Shown here: positions 61,709-64,000 of the stretch, piece after piece
Position numbering within the stretch: position 1 is the first letter of the stretch
How the letters are laid out: the number at the start of each line of letters is the position of its first letter
Source of the DNA: Flavobacterium ajazii
GTDB taxonomy: Bacteria > Bacteroidota > Bacteroidia > Flavobacteriales > Flavobacteriaceae
Assembly: GCF_010614725.1 (NCBI RefSeq)
Contig: NZ_JAAEHL010000001.1
Span: 62,001 to 126,000 of the forward strand
Direction: 5' to 3'
DNA: 64,000 bases
Translations under genes and position numbers: made by a program
The notes under the pieces: generated by a model
Told to the model about the DNA's origin: nothing
What the model saw: the letters and a program-made list of their open reading frames with translations, nothing else
Databases searched by the model: none

Positions 61709-62228
61709 GTGTGGTATTTTTTAAGTTTTCATTTTCTTCAATACGCTGCAAAACCGTTTGTAAAAAAGATATTCGTGTCTGCAGATTGCTGATCATTGCA
61801 TAAATAATTTGTTTGTTTTCACCATTTTTTTGAAGCTCTTTTATGATTTTTTCATAGTCGGCATCAAAAACCTTCATTTGTTTTAAAGCATCATTTATGA
61901 TTTGCTCATTTTCAGGAGAATTTTTTTCGTGTAATTTTACGAGTTCGTTTTTAATTAAAATGCTAAAAATAGAATCTGTCTGTTTGGTTTCTTTTGATGC
62001 AAACTTAAATTCCTTAGGTTTTTCATTATTGTTGTAAAAAACAGATACGCCCAGTAAAATCACTATCGAAGCAGCAATTGCCCAAACAGCATAATTTTTT
62101 TTCTTGGTTTGTTTTTTGTTTAGTTTATTTAAAAAATCCATTTGATGGCCGGGATTAATTTCTTCAACATCCCATTGATTTTCAAATTTTTTAAATAATT
62201 CCTCTAAGTTGTCATTTTCCTTTTTCAT
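61692..62228 (-). CDS. Membrane-bound anti-sigma factor, putative
   Basis: A 178-aa protein with a cytoplasmic N-terminus (about 45 residues: LEELFKKFENQWDVEE...), one transmembrane helix (YAVWAIAASIVILLGVSVFY, about residues 46-65) and a helical periplasmic part, probably a coiled coil (IIYAMISNLQTRISFLQTVLQRIEENENL). This topology, and the ATGA overlap with the upstream sigma gene, identify it as the likely anti-sigma factor; no conserved zinc motif (HxxxCxxC) is present. Confidence 0.75.
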   Translation of the reverse strand: MKKENDNLEELFKKFENQWDVEEINPGHQMDFLNKLNKKQTKKKNYAVWAIAASIVILLGVSVFYNNNEKPKEFKFASKETKQTDSIFSILIKNELVKLHEKNSPENEQIINDALKQMKVFDADYEKIIKELQKNGENKQIIYAMISNLQTRISFLQTVLQRIEENENLKNTTHEETL

Positions 62229-62782
62229 ATATCTTCTTCTAATTTTTTTCGCAAACTTTCTTTAGCTCTGCTTAATGTAGTCCTGCAATTGGCATAACTG
62301 ATATTTAAGATTTCGCTAATTTCTTCCTGATCGTAACCTTCAATATAAAAGAGCGTCAACACCATTCGGTAATTGTCTTTCAAACCCGAAATAGCATCCA
62401 AAACCTGTTTTACTTTAAGTGAATTCAAATCGATATTCTCTGCAAAAAAAGTATCGTTTTCTTCGATTTTATAAAGTGTTTTGTTCAGGTCTTCCATCTG
62501 AAAAGCATTATTCTTTTTATAAAAATCAATGCTGTAATTCACAATGATTTTTTTGAGCCAGGCTCCAAATGCAACTTCCTGTTTATAATCGTTAATTTTG
62601 GTAAAAGCTCTCAAAAAACCTTCCTGCATGACGTCTTGTGCAAAATGTTCGTCTTTTACAATTCTGAAAGCTACATTATACATAGCCTTACAGTAACGAT
62701 TGTAAATTTCAAATTGTGCTTTTTGATTATTCTCTTTACAAAGTGTGATTAATTCTTCGATATTTTGACTGGTTATTTTCAA
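62225..62782 (-). CDS. ECF RNA polymerase sigma factor
   Basis: A 185-aa sigma-70 of the extracytoplasmic function class. Region 2 (about residues 22-85) has YNRYCKAMYNVAFRIVKDEHFAQDVMQEGFLRAFTKI split by the usual core-binding helix, and region 4 (about 125-180) has LTLFYIEGYDQEEISEILNISYANCRTTLSRAKESLRKKL with the helix-turn-helix. The start appears to be TTG at 62782: a stop codon stands directly upstream in frame and the next ATG would remove region 2.1. It leads the sigma/anti-sigma/beta-helix operon. No separate promoter motif is obvious in the 285 bases upstream, which hold nothing else I can name. Confidence 0.93.
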   Translation of the reverse strand: MKITSQNIEELITLCKENNQKAQFEIYNRYCKAMYNVAFRIVKDEHFAQDVMQEGFLRAFTKINDYKQEVAFGAWLKKIIVNYSIDFYKKNNAFQMEDLNKTLYKIEENDTFFAENIDLNSLKVKQVLDAISGLKDNYRMVLTLFYIEGYDQEEISEILNISYANCRTTLSRAKESLRKKLEEDI

Positions 62783-63067
62783 TTAATGATTGCTGGTTTC
62801 TTATAATGACTTTGTTTTTTTTGGTTTGTTACAGTTTTTATTAAAATTAATTGTATTTTTTTTAAAATGCCCGTAATTCTTGCGCTGAATAGTTTTGAAA
62901 TCAAACTTCAAATGAAATGTCTTTGTTTTTGGCATAATGATTGTCTATTTTTATGACCTGATTTTCAAAGACAATTTTTAGCATGTTTTTGTTTAAAATA
63001 CTGCTTTTCTAACTTGTGTTTGAGATTAGGACAAATCTTTTAATGACAAAACGACTTATATATTATT

Positions 63068-64000
63068 ATGTCAAATCATAAAATACTTACTATTGACAAT
63101 CTGTCACTTCAGGAATTGGATTCAGAAGCAGAATTAATTCCATTATTAACTCCGGAAGATGAGGAGGAAATGAATAATGAAGAACTTCCTGTTTCACTCC
63201 CGATTTTACCTTTACGAAATACCGTTTTATTTCCTGGTGTTGTGATTCCGATTTCGGCAGGGAGAGATAAATCAATAAGGTTAATCAACGATGCGAATGC
63301 AGGTGAGAAAATTATTGGAGTAGTTTCTCAAATTAATGAAGAAGACGAAGATCCGTCAAAAGATGACATTCACAAAATAGGGACTGTTGCCAGAATTCTT
63401 CGTGTTTTAAAAATGCCTGACGGGAATGTTACGGTTATTTTACAAGGTAAAAAACGTTTTGAAATTGATGAAGTAGTTTCAGAAGAGCCTTATCTGACCG
63501 CAACAATTAAAGAAGTTTCGGAAGAACGCCCTACAGAAGATGATACTGAATTTACAGCTATTTTAGATTCTGTGAAAGAATTGGCTATTCAGATTATTAA
63601 GGAAAGTCCCAACATTCCGTCTGAAGCTACTTTTGCAATTAAAAATATTGAAAGCCAATCGTTTTTGATCAATTTCGTTTCTTCAAATATGAATTTATCC
63701 GTAAAAGAAAAACAAGGTCTTTTATCGATAAATGGATTGAAAGAACGTGCTTTAGAAACGTTACGTTATATGAATATTGAGCTTCAGAAATTAGAACTGA
63801 AGAATGATATTCAATCAAAAGTCCGTTTTGATTTAGATCAGCAGCAGCGTGAATATTTCCTTCATCAGCAAATGAAAACCATTCAAGAAGAATTGGGAGG
63901 CGTTTCGCAGGAAGAAGAAATGGATGAAATGGGACAGAAAGCGAAAACCAAAAAATGGGACGAAAAAACGCAGAAACATTTCGAAAAAGAATTGTCAAAA
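63068..64000 (+). CDS. lon: Lon protease, N-terminal part
   Basis: The first 311 codons of an ATP-dependent Lon protease, running off the right edge with the frame open. After an acidic leader (about 40 residues, LTPEDEEEMNNEELP) the LAN domain begins: LPILPLRNTVLFPGVVIPISAGRD, GVVSQINEEDED, IHKIGTVARILRVLKMPDGNVTVILQGKKRFEI. The helical segment follows (NIELQKLELKNDIQSKVRFDLDQQQREYFLHQQMKTIQEELG). The ATPase and Ser-Lys peptidase domains lie outside the window. Confidence 0.96.
   Translation, partial: MSNHKILTIDNLSLQELDSEAELIPLLTPEDEEEMNNEELPVSLPILPLRNTVLFPGVVIPISAGRDKSIRLINDANAGEKIIGVVSQINEEDEDPSKDDIHKIGTVARILRVLKMPDGNVTVILQGKKRFEIDEVVSEEPYLTATIKEVSEERPTEDDTEFTAILDSVKELAIQIIKESPNIPSEATFAIKNIESQSFLINFVSSNMNLSVKEKQGLLSINGLKERALETLRYMNIELQKLELKNDIQSKVRFDLDQQQREYFLHQQMKTIQEELGGVSQEEEMDEMGQKAKTKKWDEKTQKHFEKELSK

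Noticed and set aside
63090..63998. Minus-strand open frames at the right end (63090-63275 and 63669-63998)
   Set aside because: They are shadows of the plus-strand lon gene, whose translation is unmistakable.

Overview
The window is AT-rich Bacteroidetes DNA, almost certainly from a Flavobacterium or close relative. The grounds are the gene content (PorX of the type IX secretion system, a CcsB-CcsA fusion, a RimB-RimK fusion, the rsfS-ftsH-LUD-cdsA-psd-ACBP run and the DUF2520-KdsC-UbiA-Maf run), signal peptides ending in SQ or AQ, repeated matches to the Bacteroidetes promoter element TAnnTTTG, and the general lack of Shine-Dalgarno sequences. About 55 protein genes can be supported. I found no tRNA, rRNA, CRISPR array, insertion sequence or prophage.

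Layout. 1-3.5 kb is the most accessory-looking part: a repeat-bearing gap, two unrecognised small genes each followed by a shared 11-base motif and an imperfect palindrome (the look of an effector/immunity cassette region), a divergent NagB-fold protein and a DinB protein. 3.5-16.6 kb carries a TonB-dependent receptor, uvrA, a Fic protein, a CLC channel, ggt, an ACP phosphodiesterase, glmM and a lipoprotein superoxide dismutase. 16.6-24.2 kb holds a minus-strand phospholipid and proteostasis run (rsfS, ftsH, LUD protein, cdsA, psd, acyl-CoA-binding protein), then birA, a SRPBCC protein, pyrE and a Nudix gene. 24.2-29.8 kb is a patch of less conserved genes (DUF6882-like, XRE regulator, DUF4236, DbpA-like helicase, small secreted protein, DUF421). 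29.8-38.1 kb has rimBK, clpC, gyrA and a TPR protein. 38.3-47.4 kb is all minus strand: cell-envelope proteins, then the AI-2E/MscS/Maf/UbiA/KdsC/DUF2520 run. 47.6-64 kb has ccsBA, ald, tsaE, porX, miaE, glyA, fahA, the agmatine-to-putrescine pair aguB-aguA, an ECF sigma/anti-sigma/surface-protein operon and the 5' part of lon.

Most of the window is ordinary housekeeping sequence, and I see no convincing large undescribed system. The items most worth following up are: four start codons placed exactly four bases after a TAnnTTTG element, which predicts leaderless mRNAs; a perfect 13-bp inverted repeat in the promoter of a self-inhibited Fic protein that has a possible DNA-binding tail; pyrE and nudix start codons only 7 bp apart, with the pyrE promoter inside the nudix coding sequence; the small unknown genes and palindromes near the left end; and several fusions and unusual tails (RimB-RimK, CcsB-CcsA with an internal signal-peptide-like scar, acidic GyrA tail, His/Asp-rich secreted tail).
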